Assembly: GCA_002280725.1 (NCBI GenBank)
Contig: NCEM01000013.1
Location: forward strand, 124,001-188,000
Direction of reading: 5' to 3'
Length of the DNA: 64,000 nucleotides
Source of the DNA: Alphaproteobacteria bacterium 32-64-14
GTDB lineage: Bacteria; Pseudomonadota; Alphaproteobacteria; Caulobacterales; Hyphomonadaceae
The translations under genes were made by a program, and so were the position numbers. The notes beneath the pieces are model-generated. The model was given only the letters and a program-made list of their open reading frames with translations. It was not told the DNA's origin and ran no database searches. Positions 56,899-64,000 of the stretch are shown here, one piece after another (the stretch's first letter is position 1; each line of letters begins with the position of its first letter).

Positions 56899-57936
56899 CT
56901 ACTCCTCGCGTTCTTCCTCGAACAGCGGCGTCTGGAAAGTGGTGGGTGGCTTGAGGCCGACACGTTCCCACGCCTTTGGCGTGGCGACGCGGCCACGCGG
57001 CGTGCGGGCGACGAAACCCTGCTGCATGAGGTAGGGTTCGATCACTTCCTCGATCGCATCGCGCGCTTCGGACAGCGCCGCCGCCAGCGTATCGGCGCCG
57101 ACGGGGCCGCCCGAATACGTTTTCACCAGCGCCTGAAGGTAGCGGCGGTCGAGCGCGTCGAGGCCATCTTCGTCGACCTCGAGGCGGGCGAGCGCGTTGC
57201 TGGCGCCCTTGCGGTCGATCTTCACGCCATCGGCCTCGCAGAAATCGCGCACGCGGCGCAGCAGGCGCACGGCGATACGCGGCGTGCCGCGCGAGCGGCC
57301 GGCGATTTCCTCCGCGCCATCCTGCGTGATGTTGGCCCCGAGCTTCATGCCGGCGCGGCGCAGGATCGAGCCGAGTTCCTCCCGCGTGTAGAACTCCAGC
57401 CGGATCGGGATGCCGAAGCGGTCGCGCAGCGGCGTGGACAGCAGGCCTGCGCGTGTGGTGGCGCCAATCAGTGTGAAGGCAGGCAGGTCGATCTTCACCG
57501 AGCGGGCGGAGGGCCCCTCGCCGATGATGAGATCAAGCGTGTGATCCTCCATCGCGGGATAGAGGATTTCCTCGACGTGCGCGGGAAGCCGATGGATCTC
57601 GTCAATGAACAGCACATCGCGCGGTTCGAGATTGGTGAGTAGGGCGGCAAGGTCTCCCGCCTTGGCGATGACCGGGCCGGACGTCGAGCGGAAGCCGACG
57701 CCCATCTCGCGGCTTAGGATCTGGGCCAGCGTGGTCTTGCCGAGGCCCGGCGGGCCGGAGAGCAGCACATGGTCAAGCGCATCGCCGCGATTGCGGGCGG
57801 CGGAAACGAAGACTTTGAGATTGGCCTTGGCGGCCGCCTGCCCCGTGAAATCGTCAAACGCCGTTGGCCGCAGGGCGCGGTCCATCGCCTCGCCGGGTTG
57901 GCGCTCGGGGTCTGTGATGTCTCCGTCTCGCGTCAT
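56899..57936 (-). CDS. ruvB: Holliday junction helicase RuvB
   Basis: 345 residues. The AAA+ motor is clear: [20 protein letters not shown], Walker [16 protein letters not shown], Walker [12 protein letters not shown], sensor [19 protein letters not shown] and a C-terminal winged helix ([20 protein letters not shown]). It drives branch migration with RuvA. The C-terminus is extended by an acidic FEEEREE. It is about 1.7 kb from ruvA and separated by a gene on the other strand, unlike the usual ruvCAB order. Confidence 0.97.
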   Translation of the reverse strand: MTRDGDITDPERQPGEAMDRALRPTAFDDFTGQAAAKANLKVFVSAARNRGDALDHVLLSGPPGLGKTTLAQILSREMGVGFRSTSGPVIAKAGDLAALLTNLEPRDVLFIDEIHRLPAHVEEILYPAMEDHTLDLIIGEGPSARSVKIDLPAFTLIGATTRAGLLSTPLRDRFGIPIRLEFYTREELGSILRRAGMKLGANITQDGAEEIAGRSRGTPRIAVRLLRRVRDFCEADGVKIDRKGASNALARLEVDEDGLDALDRRYLQALVKTYSGGPVGADTLAAALSEARDAIEEVIEPYLMQQGFVARTPRGRVATPKAWERVGLKPPTTFQTPLFEEEREE

Positions 57937-57993
57937 TGACCTGCTTGTGGCGCCGTTCGCGGACGAAAGGAACAGTTGAAGAACAACGCAGTG

Positions 57994-58287
57994 TTAATTC
58001 GGGGAAGGCGCGCCGGGTTTTCGGCCAGCCGCGAGCACGGCCAAGACCTTCATCGTCAGGATCGTCGCCGCCAGAACAACCGTTACGCCGTTGGCGATGA
58101 TGATTGACCATTGCCACGTCATCACGCCGTAGATTCCCCACAACGTGATGCCCGCCGTGAACAGCACATACATGGTCAGCGAGATCGCTTCCGTGTCGCG
58201 CGTGCGCACCACCTTGATGGCCTGCGGCAGGAAGGACGATGTCGTAAGGATAGCGGCGCCGGCGCCGATCACTTCCTCTGTCGTCAC
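57994..58287 (-). CDS. SemiSWEET family sugar transporter
   Basis: 97 residues with three membrane helices: VIGAGAAILTTSSFLPQAIKVV, ISLTMYVLFTAGITLWGIYG and WSIIIANGVTVVLAATILTMKVL. The PQ-loop pair (SFLPQAIKV) and the later asparagine (ANGVTV) match bacterial SemiSWEETs, which work as dimers to equilibrate small sugars or amino acids. It starts with ATG at 58287 and runs towards ruvB. Confidence 0.88.
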   Translation of the reverse strand: MTTEEVIGAGAAILTTSSFLPQAIKVVRTRDTEAISLTMYVLFTAGITLWGIYGVMTWQWSIIIANGVTVVLAATILTMKVLAVLAAGRKPGAPSPN

Positions 58288-58411
58288 CGTGAAGCCTCCC
58301 CAATCCCTGATCCAAATACGCGCCGGGGCGTTAATGCGGCATAGCCCGCAGCGCAGGCAACGCTATACCATGGCTTATGAAACCAACGCCTAGCTTGACG
58401 ACCGCGACACG

Positions 58412-59686
58412 ATGACCGGGAAGGGCAAATCCCGTTCGGTCGAGGATAGCGGCCCCGCCCGCCTCAATCACATGCGCAGGCTGGCCAACGGCCTGCTCGG
58501 GCTGATCATGGTGCTGTTCGTGTTCTCACACATGTGGGAACCGCCGGGACAGGACTGGGATATCCACTGGCGCTTCGTGCGCGCGTTTGCCGAAGCTGCG
58601 ATGGTGGGTGGGTTGGCCGACTGGTTCGCGGTCACCGCGATCTTCCGCCATCCGCTCGGCATCCCCATTCCGCACACTGCCGTGATCCCGAAAAACCAGG
58701 ACCGCATCGCCGAAGCCGTGGGGCGCTTCATTGCGGACAACTTCCTGAAGCCGGATCTCGTGGCCGAGCGCGTGAAGGACAAGGATCTGTCGGCGACACT
58801 GGGCAAGTGGCTGGCCGAACCGGCGCAGTCGACCGCGCTGGCGGGCGGCCTCGTATCCGCCGTGCCTGCCCTGCTCGATGCGCTTGACGATGAAACCGTC
58901 GCCGACTTTCTGCGCCAGCAGGCCGCCGTCGCCGCTGAGGGCGCAAGCCTTGCGCCGGCTTTTGGCTCCGTGCTGGAGGCGCTGGCCGAACAGGGGCGGC
59001 ACCAGGCCATTCTCGATGCGCTGCTGAAGCAGGGCTATCGCCTGCTGGAAGAAAACCAGGCGCTGATCCGCGACCGCATCCGTGATCGCTCCGGATGGCT
59101 GATGCGCTTCGTCAGCGCCGACCGCAAGGTTGCGGATTCGGTGATCAACGCGATCAGCGATCTGCTCTACGAGGTTGCGGCCAATCGCGACCATCCGTTG
59201 CGCGACAGGCTAAACGAGATGGTGGCGGAGTTTGCGGACAATCTGCGCCGCGACCCCGAACTGCAGGCGCGCGTCGGAACGTGGATACAGGATGCAGCCG
59301 CGCACCCAACCGTCACCAACGCCGTTGAAGCGGGCTGGGTCGCTTTCAAGGACGCGCTGCGCCTTGACTGCAACAGCCCGAACGGCCGCCTGCGCAACTG
59401 GATGCAGACGGCGCTGACCAACCTGGGTGAAGGGCTGATACGGGAGCCGAAAGTGCGCGCGGCGCTCAACACGCGCCTGAAGGCGTTGCTGGTGGAGCTT
59501 GCGGCGCGCCATGGGGAAGATGTAGCGAAGCTCGTGTCCGAGACCATCCGAAAATGGGATTCGCAGACCATCGTCGACAAGCTTGAAATGAATGTCGGAC
59601 GCGACCTGCAGTATATCCGCCTGAACGGCACGATCATCGGCGGCCTCGTCGGCCTTGTGCTCCACGTCGGCGCGGAAGTGCTCTAG
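58412..59686 (+). CDS. DUF445 family protein
   Basis: 424 residues. It begins with one hydrophobic segment (LLGLIMVLFVFSHM), then VGGLADWFAVTAIFRHPLGIPIPHTAVIPKNQDRIAEAVGRFI-type DUF445 opening. Long helices follow, and the C-terminus returns to a hydrophobic stretch (IIGGLVGLVLHVGAEVL). DUF445 (YheB/YjiN-like) proteins are single- or two-pass proteins of unknown function. It lies between ruvA and SemiSWEET on the opposite strand and overlaps the ruvA stop by 4 bp. Confidence 0.9.
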   Translation: MTGKGKSRSVEDSGPARLNHMRRLANGLLGLIMVLFVFSHMWEPPGQDWDIHWRFVRAFAEAAMVGGLADWFAVTAIFRHPLGIPIPHTAVIPKNQDRIAEAVGRFIADNFLKPDLVAERVKDKDLSATLGKWLAEPAQSTALAGGLVSAVPALLDALDDETVADFLRQQAAVAAEGASLAPAFGSVLEALAEQGRHQAILDALLKQGYRLLEENQALIRDRIRDRSGWLMRFVSADRKVADSVINAISDLLYEVAANRDHPLRDRLNEMVAEFADNLRRDPELQARVGTWIQDAAAHPTVTNAVEAGWVAFKDALRLDCNSPNGRLRNWMQTALTNLGEGLIREPKVRAALNTRLKALLVELAARHGEDVAKLVSETIRKWDSQTIVDKLEMNVGRDLQYIRLNGTIIGGLVGLVLHVGAEVL

Positions 59687-60300
59687 TTTGCCGGCGCCAG
59701 CGCCTTGAGTGCGGCCCGGATCAGCACAGACTCCGTCGCGCCATCTCCCGCGTCCCGCGCAGCTTGTGCAACGGCGCGCGAGGCGTCGGCCTGCGTGTAG
59801 CCGAGATTGACCAGCGCGGATGCAGCCGCGGCGCGTGCGCCGCTCATGGCTGCGGTTACAGGTGTCGTCGCCGCGGCAAAGCTTGACGCGAAAAGTCCCT
59901 GTGGTGGAGGCTTGCCCTTGAACTCGGTGACGATGCGTTCGGCCAGCTTCTTGCCGACGCCATTGGCGCGGCTGATCGCGCCGGTGTCGTTGAGCGCGAT
60001 AGCATCCATCAGCTGAGGCAGGGACAGCGTATCGAGAAGCGCCAGCGCGATCTTCGCGCCGACGCCGGGTGCATCCTGCAGACGAGCGAACCAGGCGCGC
60101 TCCTCGCCCGTCACGAAGCCGAACAGGCGGATTGCGCTTTCCGACATCTGGGTCTCGACGAAAAGCTCGGCGGCTTCGCCAACTGTAAGCTTGCCCAGCG
60201 TGCGCGAGCCGGCGTGAACCAGATAACCGACGCCCTGCACGTCGATCAGCGCCTGTCCCTCGCCCACGGCGGCGATTGTGCCTTTGAGTCTTCCAATCAT
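59683..60300 (-). CDS. ruvA: Holliday junction helicase subunit RuvA
   Basis: 205 residues. Domain I opens MIGRLKGTIAAVGEGQALIDVQGVGY. The helix-hairpin-helix pair (LQDAPGVGAKIALALLDTL and SRANGVGKKLAERIV) binds the junction, and a C-terminal domain (ASALVNLGYTQADASRAVAQ) contacts RuvB. The start overlaps the ruvC stop (ATGA). It recruits RuvB, whose gene lies 1.7 kb downstream. Confidence 0.96.
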   Translation of the reverse strand: MIGRLKGTIAAVGEGQALIDVQGVGYLVHAGSRTLGKLTVGEAAELFVETQMSESAIRLFGFVTGEERAWFARLQDAPGVGAKIALALLDTLSLPQLMDAIALNDTGAISRANGVGKKLAERIVTEFKGKPPPQGLFASSFAAATTPVTAAMSGARAAAASALVNLGYTQADASRAVAQAARDAGDGATESVLIRAALKALAPAN

Positions 60301-60791
60301 GCGGGGCGCCTCAGGCCTGGAGCCGTGCGATGGTGTGCGCCGCAGATAGCGACGGCGAGCGCATCCGCCGCATCAGCCGAAACCTCGCCAGCCTTGGGAA
60401 GCAGCCGGCGCACCATGAAGGCGACCTGCGTCTTGTCTGCCCCGCCCGTGCCGACGACTGAGAGCTTCACCTTGCGCGTGGCGTATTCGTTGACCTTGAG
60501 CCGCGCCGCCGCCAGCGTCGCCAGCGTGGCGCCGCGCGCCTGGCCGAGCAGCAGTGTCGATTTCGGGTTGATGTTGACGAACGTCTCCTCGACTGCGGCT
60601 TCCTGCGGATCATGCTCGTGGATGACGGCGCGCAGGCCTTCGCACAGCATGCCGAGGCGCTCCGCGAGATCGGCTTTCGGGTCAGGATTGATGACGCCAT
60701 GCGCCACCCACGACAGGCGCGGCCCATCGGCGGTGATGATGCCCCAGCCGGTGTGCCTGAGGCCCGGGTCGACGCCGAGTATCCGAATCAT
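60297..60791 (-). CDS. ruvC: Holliday junction resolvase RuvC
   Basis: 164 residues from the ATG at 60791 (MIRILGVDPGLRHTGWG, first catalytic Asp in GVDPG). The other acidic residues are in AAVEETFVNINPKST and the terminal SADAADALAVAICGAHH. The frame is open further upstream, but that region is the antisense of the divergent 60882 gene. The RuvC family is complete and the enzyme cleaves Holliday junctions with RuvAB. Confidence 0.96.
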   Translation of the reverse strand: MIRILGVDPGLRHTGWGIITADGPRLSWVAHGVINPDPKADLAERLGMLCEGLRAVIHEHDPQEAAVEETFVNINPKSTLLLGQARGATLATLAAARLKVNEYATRKVKLSVVGTGGADKTQVAFMVRRLLPKAGEVSADAADALAVAICGAHHRTAPGLRRPA

Positions 60792-60881
60792 GTGGCCCAT
60801 TCCGGCAGAATCGCAGGTCGAACGGATTGAGAACAGAGGGAAGTTAATGCCCCGGAAACCAACCCGCCCGACCTTGTCCGC

Positions 60882-61559
60882 ATGACGGTTTCCCAGCCTT
60901 TTCTGACGCGCCGCGCCGCGCTGCGCCTTGCCGCCCTCAGTGTTGGAGCTTGGGGTGTTGGCGGGCTCGTGCTGGCGCCGCAGGCCTTGGCCGCGCCCGG
61001 CGTGCGCTTCCCGATGCGCATCGCGTGCATGCGCGTGGGCAATGCGGGCTTCTTGCAGATCCGTCACGACGAGCAGACCTATTGGTCGCAGATGCAGCTG
61101 CGGCTGGGCGGGCTGATCGAGCGGCTGACGCCGATCCAGCCATCGGACATGATGGGCGCCAATCTCGTGCATGTCGAAGGCGGGCCGAACTGCGCCATGG
61201 TTGCGCGGCAGGCGGCTGCGCGCTGGGGCTTCAGCCACGTCGTGCTCTACGCCACGCATGACGGACAGAACCACTACGCCTCCGATGGAAGCTGGTGGTC
61301 CGACCTCTTTGCGACGATGCAATCCGAATTCGACAAGGATGGCCGCGCGACGGGCGAAGCTCACCTGCTCGATGTCGAGGGTGGCCCTGCCCTCGCATCT
61401 GCCAGCGTCGATGCAGCGCCACGCGATCCGTTGAACCTGTTCGATGGCGGGCGAAATCCCGAACGCGAAACTCTGGCCAGGCTGACGCAAGGTCTGGAGT
61501 TGGAGCTGCAGGACATTGCCCGCAGGGCCTATGACAGCCAGCGTTCGATCGCGGACTGA
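60882..61559 (+). CDS. Secreted protein with Tat-like signal, unrecognised
   Basis: 225 residues. The N-terminus has a twin-arginine-like signal ([22 protein letters not shown]) ending AQALAAPG. The mature protein contains IACMRVGNAGFLQIRHDEQTYW and GGPNCAMVARQAAARWGFSHVVLYATHDGQ, and has two Cys. It is perhaps a small hydrolase or binding protein, but no motif confirms this. It is divergent from ruvC across about 90 bp. Confidence 0.68.
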   Translation: MTVSQPFLTRRAALRLAALSVGAWGVGGLVLAPQALAAPGVRFPMRIACMRVGNAGFLQIRHDEQTYWSQMQLRLGGLIERLTPIQPSDMMGANLVHVEGGPNCAMVARQAAARWGFSHVVLYATHDGQNHYASDGSWWSDLFATMQSEFDKDGRATGEAHLLDVEGGPALASASVDAAPRDPLNLFDGGRNPERETLARLTQGLELELQDIARRAYDSQRSIAD

Positions 61560-61739
61560 TTTCATCACACAAGTTTCACAGGGCAAAAATCTGTCCGGAC
61601 GCGCGCACTTTCGGGTGAGCTGGTCTAGTCAGCTTATCGATTGTCGCTAAGGTCTGCCCTCCAGATTTCCGGAGGACATGATGCGTTGCTATGACAACTA
61701 AGCGGACCTGAAGCTCGACCCGCATCCGGCGCGGTTCAG

Positions 61740-62213
61740 ATCGACAAGATCAACAAGGCCGACACGTTCAACCAGGGCTTCGAAACCGTGGAATTCCTCG
61801 GCTCGGCGATCATGGACATGCGCTATCACACAGTTGATCCGACGAACCTCGATCCGCGCGCCTTCGAGAAGGACGAGCTCGCCAAACTCGGCATGCCGAA
61901 GGAAATCCCGATGCGTCACCGCTCGACGCAGTTCGGGCATGTGTTCTCCAGCGAGGGATATGCAGCTGGTTACTACGGCTATCTGTGGGCCGAGGTGCTG
62001 ACGGCGGATGCGGCCGAAGCATTCCGCGAGGCGCCCGGCGGGCTCTATGACAAGAAGTTGGCCGCGAGCATGGTCTCCAACCTGTTCACCGTGCGCAACG
62101 CGACCGATCCGGGCGATGCCTATCGCGCCTTCCGTGGCCGCGATGCGACGCCGGATGCGCTGCTGCGGGATCGTGGGTTCCCGGTTCCGACGGCTGGGGG
62201 TGGCGCGCAGTAG
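61740..62213 (+). pseudogene. C-terminal remnant of an M3 family peptidyl-dipeptidase (Dcp-like)
   Basis: About 157 residues in one frame match the C-terminal part of M3 peptidyl-dipeptidases: ADTFNQGFETVEFLGSAIMD, then KEIPMRHRSTQFGHVFSSEG and YAAGYYGYLWAEVLTADAAEAF, ending GFPVPTAGGG. The normal protein has about 700 residues, including the HEXXH zinc motif, which is not in the window. Upstream, the frame has a stop at 61692-61694. A ribosome-site-plus-ATG at 61671-61683 (GGAGGACATGATG) leads only to a short nonsense peptide. It is the residue of a gene deletion rather than an active enzyme. Confidence 0.75.
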
Positions 62214-62220
62214 CGGGCGT

Positions 62221-62700
62221 CTACTTCCGGTTGATCTTCAGGCGCTGCCTGGGCGGGCCGTTGAACCAGTCGATGACGTAGTCGAATGCGTCTTCGTCAT
62301 CGACGCCTTCTTCGGTGCGCGTCTTGTTGCGGCAGGAGAAGCCGGCGCGGTGGATCGCCTTGCGATCGCCGCTGATCAGGTGGTGCCAGTCGTAAAGGTC
62401 CTTGCCTTCGTGGACGAGGCGGTAGGCGCATGTCTGAGGCAGCCAGTCGACGGTGGCGACGATCTCGGGCGTGAGCTTCACGCAGATCGGCACGTACTGC
62501 TTGCGGTTGGGATAGTCGCTGCACTGGCAGGTCTTTGTGTCGAACAGCTTGCAGTGCAGGCGCGTGACGTAGAGGTCGTTGGTTTCCTCGTCCTCGAGCT
62601 TCACGAGACAGCACTTCCCGCAGCCGTCGCAGAGGGATTCCCACTCCGTCTCGGTCATCTCGGGCAGTGTCTTGGTTTTCCAGAAAGGGAGATCGCTCAT
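62221..62700 (-). CDS. YcgN family cysteine-cluster protein (UPF0260)
   Basis: 159 residues, the family length. Conserved cysteines suit a metal site: LCDGCGKCCLVKLEDE, then LHCKLFDTKTCQCSDYPNRK and YVPICVKLTPE, with TCAYRLVHEGKDLYDWHHLISG. The family (YcgN/YkgJ-like) has a Cys-rich Zn/Fe-S-type motif and unknown biological function. It is convergent with the M3 remnant (8-bp gap) and starts 10 bp after the upp stop. Confidence 0.92.
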   Translation of the reverse strand: MSDLPFWKTKTLPEMTETEWESLCDGCGKCCLVKLEDEETNDLYVTRLHCKLFDTKTCQCSDYPNRKQYVPICVKLTPEIVATVDWLPQTCAYRLVHEGKDLYDWHHLISGDRKAIHRAGFSCRNKTRTEEGVDDEDAFDYVIDWFNGPPRQRLKINRK

Positions 62701-62709
62701 GGCGCTGGT

Positions 62710-63339
62710 CTACTTCGTTCCAAACATCCGGTCACCTGCGTCACCCAGACCGGGAACAATATAGCCCTTTTCATTGAGGTGGCTGTCGATTGCCGCCGTG
62801 AAGACGGCCACGTCCGGGTGGGCGGCCGTGAACTTGGCGATGCCTTCGGGGGCGGCCAGCAGGCACAGGTAGCGGATGCGGTTTGCCCCCCGCCGCTTCA
62901 GGCGATCGATCGCGACCATCGCGGAATTGCCTGTCGCCAGCATGGGATCAACCACGATGACGAGGCGGTTTTCAAGCTCGCCCGGCGCCTTGAAATAGTA
63001 CTCGATGGGCTCAAGCGTATCGTGGTCACGATACATGCCGATGTGCGCGACGCGCGCCGCAGGCACCAGATCGAGCATGCCATCGAGCAGGCCGTTGCCC
63101 GCGCGCAGGATGGACGCGAAGACCAGCTTCTTGCCCTTGATGATCGGCGCATCCATCGGGCCCATCGGCGTTTCGATGGCGACTGTTTCCAGTTCGATGT
63201 CGCGCGTCACTTCATAGCAGAGCAGTGTCGCGATCTCGCGCAGCAGCGTGCGGAAGCCGGCGGTGGATGTGGTCTTGTCGCGCATCAGCGTCAGCTTGTG
63301 CTGCACCAGCGGGTGATCGATGACTGTAACGCCCTTCAT
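62710..63339 (-). CDS. upp: Uracil phosphoribosyltransferase
   Basis: 209 residues from the ATG at 63339, with AAGGGGAAGG well placed; an in-frame ATG further upstream lacks a site. It makes UMP from uracil and PRPP. The type I PRTase signature [19 protein letters not shown] is intact, and the uracil-binding end [18 protein letters not shown] is characteristic. Salvage of uracil is the expected role. It is divergent from the partial amidohydrolase gene across about 190 bp. Confidence 0.97.
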   Translation of the reverse strand: MKGVTVIDHPLVQHKLTLMRDKTTSTAGFRTLLREIATLLCYEVTRDIELETVAIETPMGPMDAPIIKGKKLVFASILRAGNGLLDGMLDLVPAARVAHIGMYRDHDTLEPIEYYFKAPGELENRLVIVVDPMLATGNSAMVAIDRLKRRGANRIRYLCLLAAPEGIAKFTAAHPDVAVFTAAIDSHLNEKGYIVPGLGDAGDRMFGTK

Positions 63340-63525
63340 GTCGCCTTCCCCTTGTCGCACAGATTCAAGGCCGCGCAGATCCAAGCTGATCGGCCTGTAA
63401 CATGGCCGGTAACGAGGCTGTCACCGTAATTCCCTTTACGGCCGATCTGTGCACAGTATCTCATGACGTAACGACAGACAGGCCCGCCGAAATCAAGAGT
63501 GGCGCCGCGCGTAAGGGAGACTGCC

Positions 63526-64000
63526 ATGTGGATTCGCAAGGGCGAGCGTGACCGGAATTTGGGCGTGGACTCGCCCATCCCGACGCAGGTGGTGTCCAAC
63601 GAAGAGTTCATTCCTCGCCCGCAGACGCGCAAGCAGAAGCAGGTCGAGAACCTCATCATGGAATGGGGCACGGCGAATGCGAAGAAGCTGAACATGAGCC
63701 GCCGCGCCTACATGGCTTCCTCGATGGGCCTGTGCACCGCCCTGCTCGCCTCCAACTGCGTGCATGGCGGCAACACGTTCGAGGTGGGCGAGGACGAGCA
63801 GTTCGAGCCGCGCGACACCGAAGTGGTGAAAGCCAACGGCCAGAAGGGCAAGTTTTTCATCATCGACGTGCAGGCACATTATTCCAACGGCATCGCGCTC
63901 AACTTCCGCAATTCCGAAACGGCGCGGAACATGGGCTTCAGCCTGAAGGACGATGTGGAAAGCTATTCCTTCCGCACCTTCACCAAGGAGATGTTCCTCG
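63526..64000 (+). CDS. Amidohydrolase family protein, N-terminal part, cut by window end
   Basis: At least 158 residues are visible, open to the last base. The start ATG at 63526 follows AAGGGAGA. The first residues resemble a family of Tat-region-containing amidohydrolases: a leader with RRAYMASSMGLCTALLASNC (twin-arginine-like) around residues 55-75, then GKFFIIDVQAHYSNGIALNF, where the VQAHY His is a possible metal ligand start. The catalytic domain continues past the window, so the substrate cannot be judged. Confidence 0.7.
   Translation, partial: MWIRKGERDRNLGVDSPIPTQVVSNEEFIPRPQTRKQKQVENLIMEWGTANAKKLNMSRRAYMASSMGLCTALLASNCVHGGNTFEVGEDEQFEPRDTEVVKANGQKGKFFIIDVQAHYSNGIALNFRNSETARNMGFSLKDDVESYSFRTFTKEMFL

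Noticed and set aside
60792..61586. N-terminal extension of RuvC to 61586
   Set aside because: RuvC starts at MIRILGVDPG; the extension is antisense to the secreted-protein gene at 60882.

Overview
The window is GC-rich chromosomal DNA with tightly packed genes on both strands and short gaps. Several traits point to an alphaproteobacterium, most likely a Caulobacterales/Hyphomonadaceae-type organism (inferred from protein style, not from a search). These traits are the alphaproteobacterial-type GltB/GltD, the NDUFA9-like epimerase, a NifU-like scaffold lacking the third IscU cysteine, the full Tol-Pal cluster with YbgC and CpoB, and ruvC-ruvA. I found no rRNA, tRNA, CRISPR array, insertion sequence or prophage. 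Most of the window is core genome.

Layout. 1-9 kb: end of a hybrid histidine kinase, an AbgT transporter, a PHP-domain lipoprotein, a glycosyltransferase / membrane protein / thrS operon, a composite palindromic repeat and yidD. 9-19.9 kb: small envelope proteins, a sigma-like factor, a NifU-like scaffold, a CHAD protein, ExoD, cysS, folE, a DUF2235 hydrolase, an NDUFA9-like reductase, and a lipid II cycle pair (amj, uppP). 20-27 kb: the glutamate synthase locus, in which gltD carries an internal deletion with frameshift and two small genes sit between gltD and gltB. 27-30.8 kb: GFA protein, MBL-fold hydrolase, GIY-YIG protein and mnmC.

30.5-36.1 kb is the most unusual region. It is a phage-shock-protein locus with pspF divergent from a long minus-strand operon. 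A textbook sigma-54 promoter and two palindromic enhancer sites lie between them. The operon encodes a 45-residue microprotein, PspA, PspB, PspC and a small secreted protein. Seven further tiny proteins follow, six of which clearly carry the same C-terminal module (R-V-x-V-L-E-[KR]-L-x-[TV]-x-[DE]-x-[AR]-[RK]-[LI]-x-x-E-I) found at the C-terminus of PspC in the same operon; the seventh is degenerate. A probable terminator for this operon lies inside the 3' end of the convergent mnmC gene.

36-49 kb: WecG/TagA glycosyltransferase, a MORN-repeat protein, a GST, a large membrane protein, and the ybgC-tolQ-tolR-tolA-tolB-pal-cpoB cluster followed by a YbjN protein, tilS and ftsH. 51-64 kb: gamma-glutamyltransferase, a beta-barrel protein, a subclass B3 metallo-beta-lactamase homologue, ruvC-ruvA separated from ruvB by a DUF445 gene and a SemiSWEET gene, a remnant of an M3 peptidase, a YcgN-like protein, upp, and the start of an amidohydrolase.

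Envelope maintenance is the common theme: Tol-Pal, Psp, the lipid II cycle, FtsH and YidD. Regulation is directly readable only at the psp locus. Three genes look damaged (gltD, the M3 peptidase, and a small gene at 9.15-9.44 kb). For gltD and the small gene, sequencing or assembly error is a live alternative.
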